A DNA stretch of 64,000 nt from Methylotuvimicrobium sp018830325. Lineage in GTDB: Bacteria; Pseudomonadota; Gammaproteobacteria; Methylococcales; Methylomonadaceae. Each line of letters begins with the position of its first letter. Within the stretch, counting starts at the first letter, position 1. Made by a program: the position numbers and the translations under genes. The notes under the pieces are model-generated. The model saw only the letters and a program-made list of their open reading frames with translations. It was not told the origin of the DNA and made no database searches. Positions 34,382-43,343 of this stretch are shown here, in pieces. Location: positions 4,154,001-4,218,000 of the forward strand of contig NZ_CP173170.1 of assembly GCF_044788715.1 (NCBI RefSeq). Reading direction: 5' to 3'.

Positions 34382-34468
34382 CTCGATGCCATAAAGCATA
34401 GACCGTTTCAGCGAGCGGCAGAATTTTTTGCTGACGTTTTCGACTTGGATTAAAACGTCATCCGACAT
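34382..34468 (-). pseudogene. wzt fragment e at the original wzt position
   Basis: It begins 5 bases after the wzm stop, the normal place for wzt. The sequence MSDDVLIQVENVSKKFCRSL continues to SMLYGIEL and stops where an R9 repeat begins. About 28 of roughly 400 residues remain. This marks where the intact ATPase gene used to be. Confidence 0.8.
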
Positions 34469-34472
34469 GATT

Positions 34473-35321
34473 TCAAGCCCGTTCCGCAATTCTCGGCATG
34501 GTGATATGAAAAGTTCTCCAGCCTAGAAAAAATACGCCAATACTGAAAGCTATCATGTAAACCAGCAGTTCCGGTTGCATCAAGGGCTGCCCCGATAACA
34601 GGTTTTGCGCCGCGATTAAAAGCGGGCTGAAGGGGTTGGCGACATTAACGATGGTGAAAGGCTCTCTGACTGGCGGCGGATACAGAATGGGGGCCAAAAA
34701 CATGCCAAAGGTCAGTACCATGCTCAGCATATTGCCCATGTCGCGTAAAACCAGGTTGATGATTGCCATGATAAAGCCCGTCCCCAAGGCCATCAGCAAC
34801 ACTGCAATCAATATCAAGGGAATAAAGACGCTGTGCCAGGAAGGTACAAAACCATACCAAATGAAAACTACCGTTACCGGAATCAAACGTATCATGAAAT
34901 CCAGCGACGCTTGACCAATGGCCGAAAAGACCAGCGCTTCCTTGGGAAAATTGATTTTTGTGACTAAAGACCCGGCATTCACCAAACTGTTGGTGCATCC
35001 GATCAGGCAACCGGCAAATAGTTGCCAGACGGATATGCTCCATAAAGCATGAACGACATAAGGCAAGTCGGTTGGCCCCATGTCGAATACCCGGTGTTTT
35101 GATAAAAAAGTGAAAATGGCGACTGTGACGATTTGCGGTAGAACCGCCCAAACATAACCCAGCATCGATTGACGATAGCGGACCGAAAAGTCCCTAATGA
35201 TCAATCGCCAGATCAATTCTCGACTAGCCATCAAGTCTGAAAACATCTCCTTCCAAATTCGGGTTTTATGCCCGTTTCGGCGAGCCCTATAGATTTTGGT
35301 GTTATTGCTTTGTATTTTCAT
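34473..35321 (-). CDS. wzm: ABC-2 type polysaccharide exporter permease Wzm
   Basis: The product is 282 residues from ATG 35321 (a TTG at 35327 is also in frame). It has an N-terminal cytoplasmic segment with LIIRDFSVRYRQSMLGYVWA, the hallmark of ABC-2 polysaccharide permeases, and six hydrophobic segments. It would export an undecaprenyl-linked O-antigen or capsule chain with Wzt. No complete Wzt is in the window, so either export is lost or an ATPase elsewhere serves it. Confidence 0.93.
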   Translation of the reverse strand: MKIQSNNTKIYRARRNGHKTRIWKEMFSDLMASRELIWRLIIRDFSVRYRQSMLGYVWAVLPQIVTVAIFTFLSKHRVFDMGPTDLPYVVHALWSISVWQLFAGCLIGCTNSLVNAGSLVTKINFPKEALVFSAIGQASLDFMIRLIPVTVVFIWYGFVPSWHSVFIPLILIAVLLMALGTGFIMAIINLVLRDMGNMLSMVLTFGMFLAPILYPPPVREPFTIVNVANPFSPLLIAAQNLLSGQPLMQPELLVYMIAFSIGVFFLGWRTFHITMPRIAERA

Positions 35322-35381
35322 GCTCAATGATTTAAAGGATGTATAGCTCGTAGGGTACGATTTATTTCTGACCGCATCCTA

Positions 35382-35420
35382 AGTGCTATTGCCGGCGCCG
35401 TTGCGGCCGATGATGCCGCC
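35382..35420 (-). pseudogene. wzt fragment f
   Basis: The minus strand encodes GGIIGRNGAGNST followed by a stop: a Walker A scrap with the Lys replaced by Asn. It lies upstream of wzm, separated from it by an R9-like repeat (35348-35382). Confidence 0.6.
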
Positions 35421-35424
35421 AGCG

Positions 35425-35833
35425 GAACGGGTTATGTAACCCATACGCATAAAGCTACTCCCTTTATACTCCAAAAATAGTCACGCTCTTTCCCAAGTTC
35501 CCGCTTGGGAAACACACCCCGGAAGCTCCAGCTTCCTGAACAGGTTACCCAAGCTGGAGCTGGAGCTGGAGCTTGGGTAACAGCCTAATTGGCGCTATTT
35601 AGGACAAACGCAAGGGCGTGGTAAACTCGGCCCCGCCGGCAAACAGAGATTTCCCATCAAAGACTTATGTGCTCCCCCTTAGAAAGACACTTCCGGGGCT
35701 GCGTTTGGTTTGATGAGCGGTTGGCCGAATATTTACGTTTTTCTTCATTTGGCTTATTGACTACGACAAGCTACTGAGTGGCTCCGATTTTTTTTGAGAT
35801 AAAAGTTTCTGAAGCTTGGAAACAAGGAATAAT
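35425..35833. repeat. Repeat-filled spacer upstream of wzm
   Basis: It contains an R11/R7-like piece (CCCATACGCATAAAGCTA near 35441) and an R5 block (35485-35585) with tandem AGCTGG units (AAGCTGGAGCTGGAGCTGG). No gene is recognised. The block separates wzm from the methyltransferase gene upstream. Confidence 0.55.
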
Positions 35834-36538
35834 CTAGCGAATACGACACAAGTGATAGACTTGGTATTGCCATGATAAAGGCCAGATAGTTAGAGCCAAG
35901 GCCTGAAATAAGCGCAGTGGTACCATGTAAAAAGGAGGCCGTACTATCCAGCTTCGAGACAGCACATGCAAGTCTTTCCATCGATCTGTAATCTCCAGGC
36001 CAGCCTCTTCGAGCATTTTTCGCCACTCATCAAGAGACCTAATTGTTTCCCGTACTGTTTGTTGTTGAGTACCGCGATAAATACCAAAGCGATACGTAGG
36101 AAAACCTGCGTTGGGTACCAGAATCACTAGTTTAGCATTGGGTTTTGCAACCCTCGCCATCTCCCGCAATGCCGCTGGTTGGTCTAGAAAATGCTCAAGC
36201 GACCCGAGACAGGTAACGATATCAAATGAGTGACTATCAAAAGGAAGTTGCTCAGCAATACCCAAGAAAAAAACACCCTCAGGTAAGCGACGCTGGCACG
36301 CATCTATAGCTCTTTCGGATATGTCGATACCACTTATATCCGCACCATGTTGTGCTACCGCTGCAAGCCAACTCCCAGCACCACAAGCAACATCCAGCAA
36401 TCTGTCCCCTGGAGCCAAATGTAACCGCTTTATCAGTTGCAAGGCATGGCAGGAAGGGTGAGATACAGTTGATTTGATTTCGTGATAATAAATTTCGTCA
36501 TAAAACTTTGCGATTTGTCGGTGTTCATCTTGGCTCAT
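35834..36538 (-). CDS. Class I SAM-dependent methyltransferase
   Basis: The 234-residue product has motif I RLLDVACGAGSWLAAVAQHG, motif II ISGIDISERAI, and FDIVTCLGSLEHFLDQPAAL with LVILVPNAGF. It resembles UbiE/Methyltransf_11-type enzymes in glycan clusters. It overlaps the end of the GT4 gene by 4 bases (ATGA), so they are coupled. Confidence 0.9.
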   Translation of the reverse strand: MSQDEHRQIAKFYDEIYYHEIKSTVSHPSCHALQLIKRLHLAPGDRLLDVACGAGSWLAAVAQHGADISGIDISERAIDACQRRLPEGVFFLGIAEQLPFDSHSFDIVTCLGSLEHFLDQPAALREMARVAKPNAKLVILVPNAGFPTYRFGIYRGTQQQTVRETIRSLDEWRKMLEEAGLEITDRWKDLHVLSRSWIVRPPFYMVPLRLFQALALTIWPLSWQYQVYHLCRIR

Positions 36539-37635
36539 AATGAATTAGTCTTGTTGTTATGCTTTGGTGCAGCTAAATTAGCAATAGATGCAAAATATTG
36601 ATTAGCTATTTGTTCCCAAGAAAAATGCTGATGGCAAAATCGTTTTGCTTTATTGCCCACCCGCTGTAACTCGGAGGGATCTTTCAAAAGTTCGCTTATC
36701 TTTTGGATATAAGCAGCGGCATTTTCCGGCTCCAACAACCAACCGTTTTGATTTTCGGTAATTGAGTCTTGCAGTCCTTCCAGATTTGAACCGAGAACGG
36801 CCAGGCCATGAGCGTTGGCTTCCAAGACTGCAATACCGAAGCCTTCCATATCGCCAGTAACTTTAATGTTTGGCTGAATAAACAAATCCGCGTTGGCAAA
36901 CAACAAGCCTTTTAGTTCCTCTGTTGTAAATCCACAGCAGAAAACACTTTTTTCAAGGCCATATTCTTGAATACTTTTATCGATGATAGCCTTTTCTGGC
37001 CCATCCCCAGCAACAATGTAAATGCATTGATCCTGTATTTTGGTCATTACGTTCCGAATAAACCAACTAACGCCCTTACGCTTTACTAGCCGGCCGAGAG
37101 TAAACAAAATGGCTTTGTTTTCCGTATCTACGCCCAACAATTGGTCGAGTTTTTGTCTATCCCTGAATGGCTGCATTTCCACTTGGTGAACACCGTTTGG
37201 AATCACAGTTAATTTAGATGCCGGCAAACCTTTTAGAATAGCCGCCTCGGAAGTTGCTTGACTGACAGCAATGAGCCGATCCATATTAGGCAGGAAAAAC
37301 CTAATCCAAAAAAACTGGTACACAGGATTACCATAGGTAATATCCAAACCGTGAATAATACAAATTACCGGTGTGTTCGGTCGGAACAATTTGATGAACC
37401 AACCCAAGACACCGAGAAGACCGTCTCCAAGTAAAATTACATCGCTTTCTTGAAAGCAAAATAGTACCTTGAACATGGCTAAAGGCAAAAAAAAGGGTAA
37501 GGCTTTTTTACCCTTACGATTTAAAATCGACTGTACAGGAATTATAGCGCGTAATGCCGCAAACAATGCTTGGTTATGTTTTTCCAACCCCCCCACGACA
37601 GGGGGGTAAGCTCTAGATATAAAAAGAAGTTTCAC
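36535..37635 (-). CDS. GT4 family glycosyltransferase
   Basis: The product is 366 residues from GTG 37635 (TTG at 37644 is possible). It opens VKLLFISRAYPPVVGGLEKH, the GT4 N-terminal G-rich acceptor loop. It then has HGLDITYGNPVYQ, ILFTLGRLVKRKGVSWFIRN and the donor site DLFIQPNIKVTGDMEGFGIA plus VLEANAHG. It is coupled to the methyltransferase downstream and is part of the polysaccharide block. Confidence 0.92.
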   Translation of the reverse strand: MKLLFISRAYPPVVGGLEKHNQALFAALRAIIPVQSILNRKGKKALPFFLPLAMFKVLFCFQESDVILLGDGLLGVLGWFIKLFRPNTPVICIIHGLDITYGNPVYQFFWIRFFLPNMDRLIAVSQATSEAAILKGLPASKLTVIPNGVHQVEMQPFRDRQKLDQLLGVDTENKAILFTLGRLVKRKGVSWFIRNVMTKIQDQCIYIVAGDGPEKAIIDKSIQEYGLEKSVFCCGFTTEELKGLLFANADLFIQPNIKVTGDMEGFGIAVLEANAHGLAVLGSNLEGLQDSITENQNGWLLEPENAAAYIQKISELLKDPSELQRVGNKAKRFCHQHFSWEQIANQYFASIANLAAPKHNNKTNSL

Positions 37636-37669
37636 TCTGGGCAATTAAATGGTGGTTATTCAAAGCTCT

Positions 37670-37760
37670 TTTCCGCTATTTTCCAAACCCCGATTGGAAA
37701 ATTCTGACTGCATACTCTTGCTTTCCGGCTTCGTGAAACTGGAGCTTTTCTAACTGTATT
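37670..37760. repeat. R5 repeat
   Basis: TTTTCCAAACCCCGATTGGAAAA hairpin-like unit followed by CTTCGTGAAACTGGAGC, related to the R5 blocks at 14506 and 50780. Confidence 0.5.
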
Positions 37761-37801
37761 CCAAGGCAATGAGCGTAGGAACGAAAAGGTACTGGCGTGC
37801 T

Positions 37802-38707
37802 TCAATCTTTTTCCGCATGGCGATAATGCAACGAAGAAACCTGCTCGGACAGAATTCCAATCAAAAAAATGAACAACGAGGCCAAAAACAATACCGCACT
37901 CATATTGGTAAACCGACCGCTGGTTATGAATGTGTAAGCGTAATAAGACGCACCCGTGATAAAAACTAAGAAACTTAACGGCAGAAACAAACGCATCGGC
38001 GAAAACAGCGCACCGATTTTCATGATAATGACAAAAAACCGAATGCCGTCCCGCAATAATTTGATATGACTTCTGCCCTCGCGTTTACCGGCATGAATCG
38101 GCACATAGGCCACCGGAAAACCGGATCGGAAAAAAGCCATGGTACTGGTGGTCGGATAGGAAAAGCCGTTCGGAAGCAAATAGAGAAACCGGCGAAACTT
38201 ATCGGCTTTGACCGCACGAAAGCCGGAGGTCAAATCTTCAATCCGATACCCGGTCATGACCGACGCCAACTTGTTATAAAACCCGTTCGCGAAACGCCGC
38301 AACCAAGACGCATGCGTTCTTGCATGTCTCGCACCGACTGCCATGTCGTAACCGGCATCAAGCTTAGCCAGTAAAGCGGGGATATCTTCCGGATCATGCT
38401 GACCGTCCGCATCCATGAATACCAAGATATCGCCGCCGGCGTTTCTGGCTCCGGTTTTAATCGATGCGCCATTGCCTTGGCTGTAAGGATGACTGATGAC
38501 CTTGGCGCCGGCTTTGGCCGCTAATTTAGCAGTCTTATCGGTAGACCCGTCGTTGACAACGATAATCTCGGCATCGGGCAATAAGTGCTTCAATCGCCGT
38601 AATACCACTGCAATATTTTGCGCTTCGTTCTTGGCCGGTAAAACGACGCTGATAGAATTGTCCCGTTCCACCCTTCCAGCATAGGCATGCATGCTCAACT
38701 TATCCAT
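37802..38707 (-). CDS. GT2 family polyprenyl-phosphate glycosyltransferase (DPM1/ArnC-like)
   Basis: The 301-residue product has a GT-A domain (ISVVLPAKNEAQNIAVVLRR, IIVVNDGSTDKTAKLA, ILVFMDADGQHDPEDI) and a C-terminal pair of transmembrane helices (LFLPLSFLVFITGASYYAYT and VLFLASLFIFLIGILSEQV). That plan fits enzymes that charge polyprenyl phosphate with a sugar. It is the first gene of the minus-strand polysaccharide block. Confidence 0.92.
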   Translation of the reverse strand: MDKLSMHAYAGRVERDNSISVVLPAKNEAQNIAVVLRRLKHLLPDAEIIVVNDGSTDKTAKLAAKAGAKVISHPYSQGNGASIKTGARNAGGDILVFMDADGQHDPEDIPALLAKLDAGYDMAVGARHARTHASWLRRFANGFYNKLASVMTGYRIEDLTSGFRAVKADKFRRFLYLLPNGFSYPTTSTMAFFRSGFPVAYVPIHAGKREGRSHIKLLRDGIRFFVIIMKIGALFSPMRLFLPLSFLVFITGASYYAYTFITSGRFTNMSAVLFLASLFIFLIGILSEQVSSLHYRHAEKD

Positions 38708-38708
38708 A

Positions 38709-39005
38709 TCAAATCACCGTTAGTATTAATCGTTTCCACGCTCCAGCGTTCATCGTTATATAGTGTTCGCACATGAAATTTCGTTTTTTTAAAACCCTCA
38801 CCCCAGCCCTCTCCCAATGTGGGCGAGGGAGTATAATGCCGAAATTTGATGTGCGATAGGTATATTTAGCGCACCTTGCTCCGATATCGCGATCTGGGGA
38901 TCGCTCCCACAGAGCACCCGACGCTTTGTGGGAGCGACGCCTTCGACGCGATTTCGAGGCCGAGAGCGTCAAACGACAATAATAGATGTCGAGGACTCAT
39001 TGGCT
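38709..39005. repeat. Cluster of R2, R8-end, R3 and R12 repeats
   Basis: In order: R2-like CGTTTCCACGCTCCAGCG; a CTCACCCCAGCCCTCTCCCA unit with GGGCGAGGGAG (a hairpin repeat); a lone R8 terminal repeat at 38839-38866 (TGCCGAAATTTGA...GGTATA); R3 (GGGAGCGACGCCTTCGACGC); and R12 at 38961-39005. No gene seen. The rest of the spacer to 39196 is plain. Confidence 0.65.
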
Positions 39006-39196
39006 AAGTAACTGTTTAAAACCTGCCTCCCGATTTTATCGGGCGAGTTACTTTAAGCAGCGTAGCCCCAAGATCATATTGGCAAAAAGCTGATTCCCCA
39101 CTTTGCCGCATTATTGAGCGAACAGCCAAAACGGATCGTGAAAACAAGGGAAAATCTCAAATGTAAGGGCTGACCACGATTATTATGATCATATTT

Positions 39197-39682
39197 TTAA
39201 GATTCCTCACTCAATAATTCCGCAACTTGTTTATTTAAATAACCTGCAAAGTCTTTTATGAGACTTAAATTGTTATGTGCAGCGACCAATGCGGAATAAA
39301 AAATATCCGGATCGTCAATGTATTCGTGAATCATTCTGTTTCTTAGCTGGCGTAATGCGATCCATTGCTCCGCAGACGTTAACCAGCCATATTTTTCAGC
39401 TTTGTCCAGGTTAACCAGTAAAGCCTTGGGGAATTCACCCAGTGCTGTGAGCAGTGCGGGTAACAACTTATCACCTAGTGTGTCCTGAAGACGACCAAAA
39501 CGACTCGAAAATGCTTCTATTTTGAGCGCATATTCAGGTGTATGCGCCAGGTTTTCTATGCTGGCCCTATTAAATGAAGAAGAAAAAACTTGTTGATCGG
39601 CATAATCCAGATGCTCAATTTCTTTTTCAATCACGCGCACTAAAAAAGCTAATCTCGCTTGTATTTCGGCTGCAATTTTCAT
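39197..39682 (-). CDS. HepT/HI0074-like protein, partner of a minimal nucleotidyltransferase
   Basis: The 161-residue helical product has LRQLRNRMIHEYIDD, a HEPN-like RxxxxH-type stretch (R-N-R-M-I-H). It overlaps the nucleotidyltransferase gene by 4 bases. Such pairs behave as toxin-antitoxin modules in which the nucleotidyltransferase modifies and silences the HEPN ribonuclease. A truncated relative is at 17800-18141. Confidence 0.82.
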   Translation of the reverse strand: MKIAAEIQARLAFLVRVIEKEIEHLDYADQQVFSSSFNRASIENLAHTPEYALKIEAFSSRFGRLQDTLGDKLLPALLTALGEFPKALLVNLDKAEKYGWLTSAEQWIALRQLRNRMIHEYIDDPDIFYSALVAAHNNLSLIKDFAGYLNKQVAELLSEES

Positions 39683-39981
39683 AATAAAACGCCTTGCTCG
39701 CGGGCTATGCGGTGAATCTGTTGTTGATTCAAATTTGGCGCGTCTAATAGCAGATCGATTTTTCTTTCGTTACCTAATCGGTAGATTATTTTAGCTTCTG
39801 CTTTGATCATCTTTTCTACCGGCTGGTTTGTCGGGGACGAAAGGGTCACAAGCAAATCAATATCACCGCCTTTGGCGGCATCATCCACTCTGGAACCAAA
39901 TAATCGAACCACTGCTTCAGTGCCGAAAACTTCAGTGATCGTTTCTTTGATAACCTTAATTTCGTTTTTTGTTAAACGCAT
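39679..39981 (-). CDS. MNT-type minimal nucleotidyltransferase (antitoxin)
   Basis: The 100-residue product has the GSRVDDAAKGGDIDLLV motif with Gly29-Ser30 and Asp40, Asp42, the nucleotidyltransferase signature. It precedes and overlaps the HepT-like gene. It is predicted to AMPylate its partner, as in MntA-HepT pairs. Confidence 0.9.
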   Translation of the reverse strand: MRLTKNEIKVIKETITEVFGTEAVVRLFGSRVDDAAKGGDIDLLVTLSSPTNQPVEKMIKAEAKIIYRLGNERKIDLLLDAPNLNQQQIHRIAREQGVLL

Positions 39982-40011
39982 AGGCTTTTGTGCTCAGTTA
40001 ACGTTCATCCT

Positions 40012-40195
40012 AAAAAGAGCAGTTGGCGTATGTTGTGGGCCGTTCGTGCTGAGCAATGTCGAAGCATGGACGGCCCACAACATACTCACCCTTTGGGTGA
40101 ATGAAAAATCCCGCTCGCCCTTCGACAGGGCTCTCCTGAGCGTAGCTGAAGGGCTCAGGACGAACGGGATTTTTCATAGCCCAACTGCTCTTTTT
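40012..40195. repeat. R6 cruciform element, copy 1
   Basis: Outer arms AAAAAGAGCAGTTGG (40012-40026) and CCAACTGCTCTTTTT (40181-40195) enclose two long hairpins. Hairpin 1 pairs GTATGTTGTGGGCCGT with ACGGCCCACAACATAC. Hairpin 2 pairs GAAAAATCCCG with CGGGATTTTTC around the widespread CCCTTCGACAGGG / CTCAGGACGAACG motif. The result is a clover-like fold. A second copy at 44281-44491 keeps the architecture. Confidence 0.8.
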
Positions 40196-40219
40196 ATGTT
40201 CATTGTTCGCATCTATGGG

Positions 40220-40345
40220 GAACTCCTGCGGAACGGGTTTGTAACCCGCCCCCAACGTTTCGGTTTTCCCTAAACATTTCGGCTTACTTCGGCCAAAGTC
40301 AAAATGTTTAGGACGGGGTTGCAAACCCCGTCCTGCGTCATTACC
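40220..40345. repeat. R11 palindromic repeat
   Basis: GGAACGGGTTTGTAACCCGCCCC and AACGTTTCGGTTTTCC...AAAATGTTTAGGACGGGGTTGC form an imperfect inverted repeat. Similar units are near 40990-41110, 44690-44780 and 45215-45280. Confidence 0.6.
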
Positions 40346-40354
40346 GGCTTTTCC

Positions 40355-40909
40355 TTATTCCCACAAATGACTCAAACTAAATGAATGCTCGGCAAACGGA
40401 TCGGCGCTGACTTGATCGTCATCCTTTAAACTATGCTGCAACAGCCAATGGCCTTCTTGTAAGCGATACGTTTCGAGCGTATGCAACACCGGATCAATCA
40501 ACCAACAATAAAACACACCTAGACTGGCATAAATCGGCATTTTCTCGCTGCGATCGATTTTGGCGGTTGCAGGCGATAAAACCTCGCAGACCCAATCGGG
40601 CACGATTTCAAACCAAGCCGTCTCAGGCAGTTGCGGCATGCGTTGTTTACGCCATCCTGCAAGATCCGATACCAAAACATGACCGCCGATGTGCAATTCC
40701 GGCTCGTCAAGTATCCACCAACCACCCGGACTACCCCCTCTTTGAAAAGGTCTAAACAATTCACCACCCAACGCCGAACAAGTCAAAGCATGCGTCGTCG
40801 CGGGCCTCGGCCGCACTTCCAAGCGTCCATTGATGATCTCACCGATCATATTTTCGGGCAAAGCCAGAATATCGTCATAACTGGGTAATTTAAGCGCGGG
40901 ATTAGCCAT
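40355..40909 (-). CDS. Uma2 family endonuclease-like protein
   Basis: The 184-residue product has MIGEIINGRLEVRPRPATTH, LVSDLAGWRKQRMP (the PD-equivalent position), PDWVCEVLSPATAKIDRSEK and YASLGVFYCWLIDPVLHTLE, the standard Uma2/DUF820 series. It is a different subgroup from the protein at 12381. Role unknown. Confidence 0.92.
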   Translation of the reverse strand: MANPALKLPSYDDILALPENMIGEIINGRLEVRPRPATTHALTCSALGGELFRPFQRGGSPGGWWILDEPELHIGGHVLVSDLAGWRKQRMPQLPETAWFEIVPDWVCEVLSPATAKIDRSEKMPIYASLGVFYCWLIDPVLHTLETYRLQEGHWLLQHSLKDDDQVSADPFAEHSFSLSHLWE

Positions 40910-40984
40910 GTCTGCCTAACTTTTCCAAATCACACATCAATTAGCGTCTAACTGATCGACCATCGGGAGTATAGCATAACGGCA

Positions 40985-41110
40985 TAATTCGGCATTGGGT
41001 TGCCGCAACTCCTGGCGGGACGGGTTATTTAAACCGCCCCAATATTTCGGTTTACCTTAAACATCTCGGATTGCTTAGTCCACGGTCGAAACATTTAGAA
41101 TTGGGTTGCC
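40985..41110. repeat. R11 repeat upstream of Uma2
   Basis: GGCGGGACGGGTTATTTAAACCG and AATATTTCGGTTTACCTTAAAC repeat the R11 pattern, followed by GAAACATTTAGAATTGGG on the other arm. Confidence 0.55.
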
Positions 41111-41186
41111 CTCTATCCTGCCAAAGCTGAAGCTTGGAAAAAAGATATAATACTTTCACAGTCTCAGAAGAGTGGAAACAAGTGAA

Positions 41187-43118
41187 TTACTCGGTTTTTA
41201 CTGAATCTAACTCTTCAAGCAAAATTTGCTTAATACGTTCGACTTCATAACGATAATCCGGCTTAATATCCAGAGGTAGAATGTTTGTGCCGGGTTGTGT
41301 TTGTATCAACGATTCTACTTTCTGTAAATGTTCTAAAGCTTCCTGAAAGTGCCTGTGGGAACCCAAAATTCCGACCTGCACCAAACCATGCTCTATGTTT
41401 TTTTCCATATCCAAAACCCGGTTGAATGCATCGACGGCTAGCTTCGGCTTTTTGAACTCCGCATAAACTCTGCCCTTGAGATGATACATTTGAAATCGCA
41501 GACGCGAGTTACGTTGAACGGATGGGTTGTCATTAATTAAAGTATCCAACAACTGTAATGCTTGCAATGCGCTTACACCCTTACACTCAGGACTGGACAT
41601 AATTTGAATGGTAGATTGCAGCATATTAAATAATTGCGGGACGTAATCTAATTTACCGGTCTGATTCCGTATCTCGGAAAACTCACTCTCGGTCACTTCG
41701 TCGAAACGACACTTTAAGATCAACCAATGCCACTGCAAATCCAGATTATGGGGAATTTCATGTCTGGCTTGGGTCAGTAATGTCAAAGCGGCTAAGGGTT
41801 GATCCGCCTGCTCCATTTGCAATGCCGCAGTGCGTTGCGCACGGGAAGAATGCGGATTACGCTCAGCCCAAAATAACGTCAACTCCAGCGGGTTACCCCA
41901 TAATTGACTGCGTTGATAAGTAAATGCGGCACAAATGGCTAAAAACAAATAACTACCGATTCGGAGCATACGCCTATCCACCCGAATCAATAAACTACCG
42001 AGCGGTAAAAACAAAAAAATAGCCGGTAAATAATTACGGTGCTCGAAGTAAAGCTCCAATCCGATTGTAGTGGACTCCAAAACATGCCCGGCCAAAAAAA
42101 ACAACCAAGATAAGCTCAGTAACGGCCAACGCTTACGCATGGCAATCGCACCGAATAACATCAGCGACAATGCAACAACGCTGTACAGAGTCTTTGGAGG
42201 TGCCAACAACCCGGTGGATAACTCGATATTCTCGTTCAAAAGCCCCGGATAAAACATACGCGGTATATATATATGATATAAATACCCAATTACAATCCGG
42301 CTTTCGGTAAGCAACCTTTGCGGTAAAGTAAACGTGCGGTTATAAAAAGGATGATCAAGCGTATAGGGATTAAAAACGTAAATCAGATAAGCGAAAATAG
42401 CGAGGCTAGGTAATAAAATAAATGTAATTTGCCAGAGCTTGTTCAGCGGCGCCACTCCGCTATAGGGATGACGAAAAACGCATAACTCGACCATCGCGAT
42501 CAACAACGGCAACAATATACCGTTTTCCTTGCTCAACAGCGCCAGCAAAGTACCCAAGACCACCGCGCTGGTCATATATGCATAGGCGCGACGGGATTCC
42601 TCCGCCAACAAACGCCGGCCCTTGACATAAAGCCATAAACCTAATATCGAAAAAAAAGCCGACAGCATTGCCATGCGCTGAACGACATATAGAACGGTCG
42701 AGACCATGTAGGGATGCAGCAACCATAATGCGGCGACCAGCAAAGCCGCATTATTTAGGCGGCTAGAGGGAAGATAGAAGCACAGTAATAATTGCCGGCA
42801 TAACAAGTACAAAAAAATGCCGGAAAGTCCGTGCAACAATACATTAGTCCGTTTAAACGGAAAAGGATCGGTTGGCCAATCGGTTCCGTCCAACAAAAAG
42901 CTAAGAAGGCTTATCGGTCGCCCGGTCGGGCCCGCAATGCCCGAAGAAATATACTTGAGAAAGGTGTCTAGATTTCTGACGCCGTTGTATTCACCGAGCT
43001 TGTTGAGATTGGCATAGTCGTCAAATAAAAATCCACCCTTTAAGCCAGGCCAATAAACGATAGCAACTAAAATCGATAGCCCAAATAACAATAAGAAGTG
43101 GGGACTTCGGTTAGACAT
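41187..43118 (-). CDS. Membrane GT-C type glycosyltransferase with C-terminal TPR region
   Basis: The 643-residue product has about ten transmembrane segments in the first 410 residues. An early acidic loop GGFLFDDYANLNKLG and the large extracytoplasmic loop GPTGRPISLLSFLL are typical of GT-C enzymes of the TMTC/PMT type that use lipid-linked sugars. The C-terminal 200 residues are TPR-like helices. It lies 225 bases downstream of pilA. By analogy with TfpW, encoded next to pilA in some Pseudomonas, it may glycosylate pilin, but TfpW homology cannot be shown here. A terminator separates the two genes. Confidence 0.8.
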   Translation of the reverse strand: MSNRSPHFLLLFGLSILVAIVYWPGLKGGFLFDDYANLNKLGEYNGVRNLDTFLKYISSGIAGPTGRPISLLSFLLDGTDWPTDPFPFKRTNVLLHGLSGIFLYLLCRQLLLCFYLPSSRLNNAALLVAALWLLHPYMVSTVLYVVQRMAMLSAFFSILGLWLYVKGRRLLAEESRRAYAYMTSAVVLGTLLALLSKENGILLPLLIAMVELCVFRHPYSGVAPLNKLWQITFILLPSLAIFAYLIYVFNPYTLDHPFYNRTFTLPQRLLTESRIVIGYLYHIYIPRMFYPGLLNENIELSTGLLAPPKTLYSVVALSLMLFGAIAMRKRWPLLSLSWLFFLAGHVLESTTIGLELYFEHRNYLPAIFLFLPLGSLLIRVDRRMLRIGSYLFLAICAAFTYQRSQLWGNPLELTLFWAERNPHSSRAQRTAALQMEQADQPLAALTLLTQARHEIPHNLDLQWHWLILKCRFDEVTESEFSEIRNQTGKLDYVPQLFNMLQSTIQIMSSPECKGVSALQALQLLDTLINDNPSVQRNSRLRFQMYHLKGRVYAEFKKPKLAVDAFNRVLDMEKNIEHGLVQVGILGSHRHFQEALEHLQKVESLIQTQPGTNILPLDIKPDYRYEVERIKQILLEELDSVKTE

Positions 43119-43294
43119 TGTATTTGTTTGTAATGGCCAATTTTTATAAAACCTTTCTAGACTATGTTAACTATTAGAAAACCGTGATAGATAGATATTT
43201 CTTCTATAAACTGAACTTCATAACAGCTAACATATTAATTAATGTTAAAAATCGTCGTTTATTTCATTTGTTAACCGTCCACATTCTCCAAATA

Positions 43295-43325
43295 AAAAAG
43301 TCCACCTTATAGGCGGACTTTTTCT
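43295..43325 (-). terminator. Rho-independent terminator after pilA
   Basis: AAAAAGTCCACC and GGCGGACTTTTT pair around TTATA with one wobble. On the minus strand it follows the pilA stop at 43344 by about 20 bases and ends in T. It should limit transcription into the GT-C gene. Confidence 0.85.
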
Positions 43326-43343
43326 TTATCTCGAAAGTGCTAA

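Noticed and set aside
40012..40195. Integron attC site
   Set aside because: The cruciform shape is suggestive, but there is no integrase, no cassette array and no conserved attC R boxes; the central motifs match a widespread dispersed repeat.
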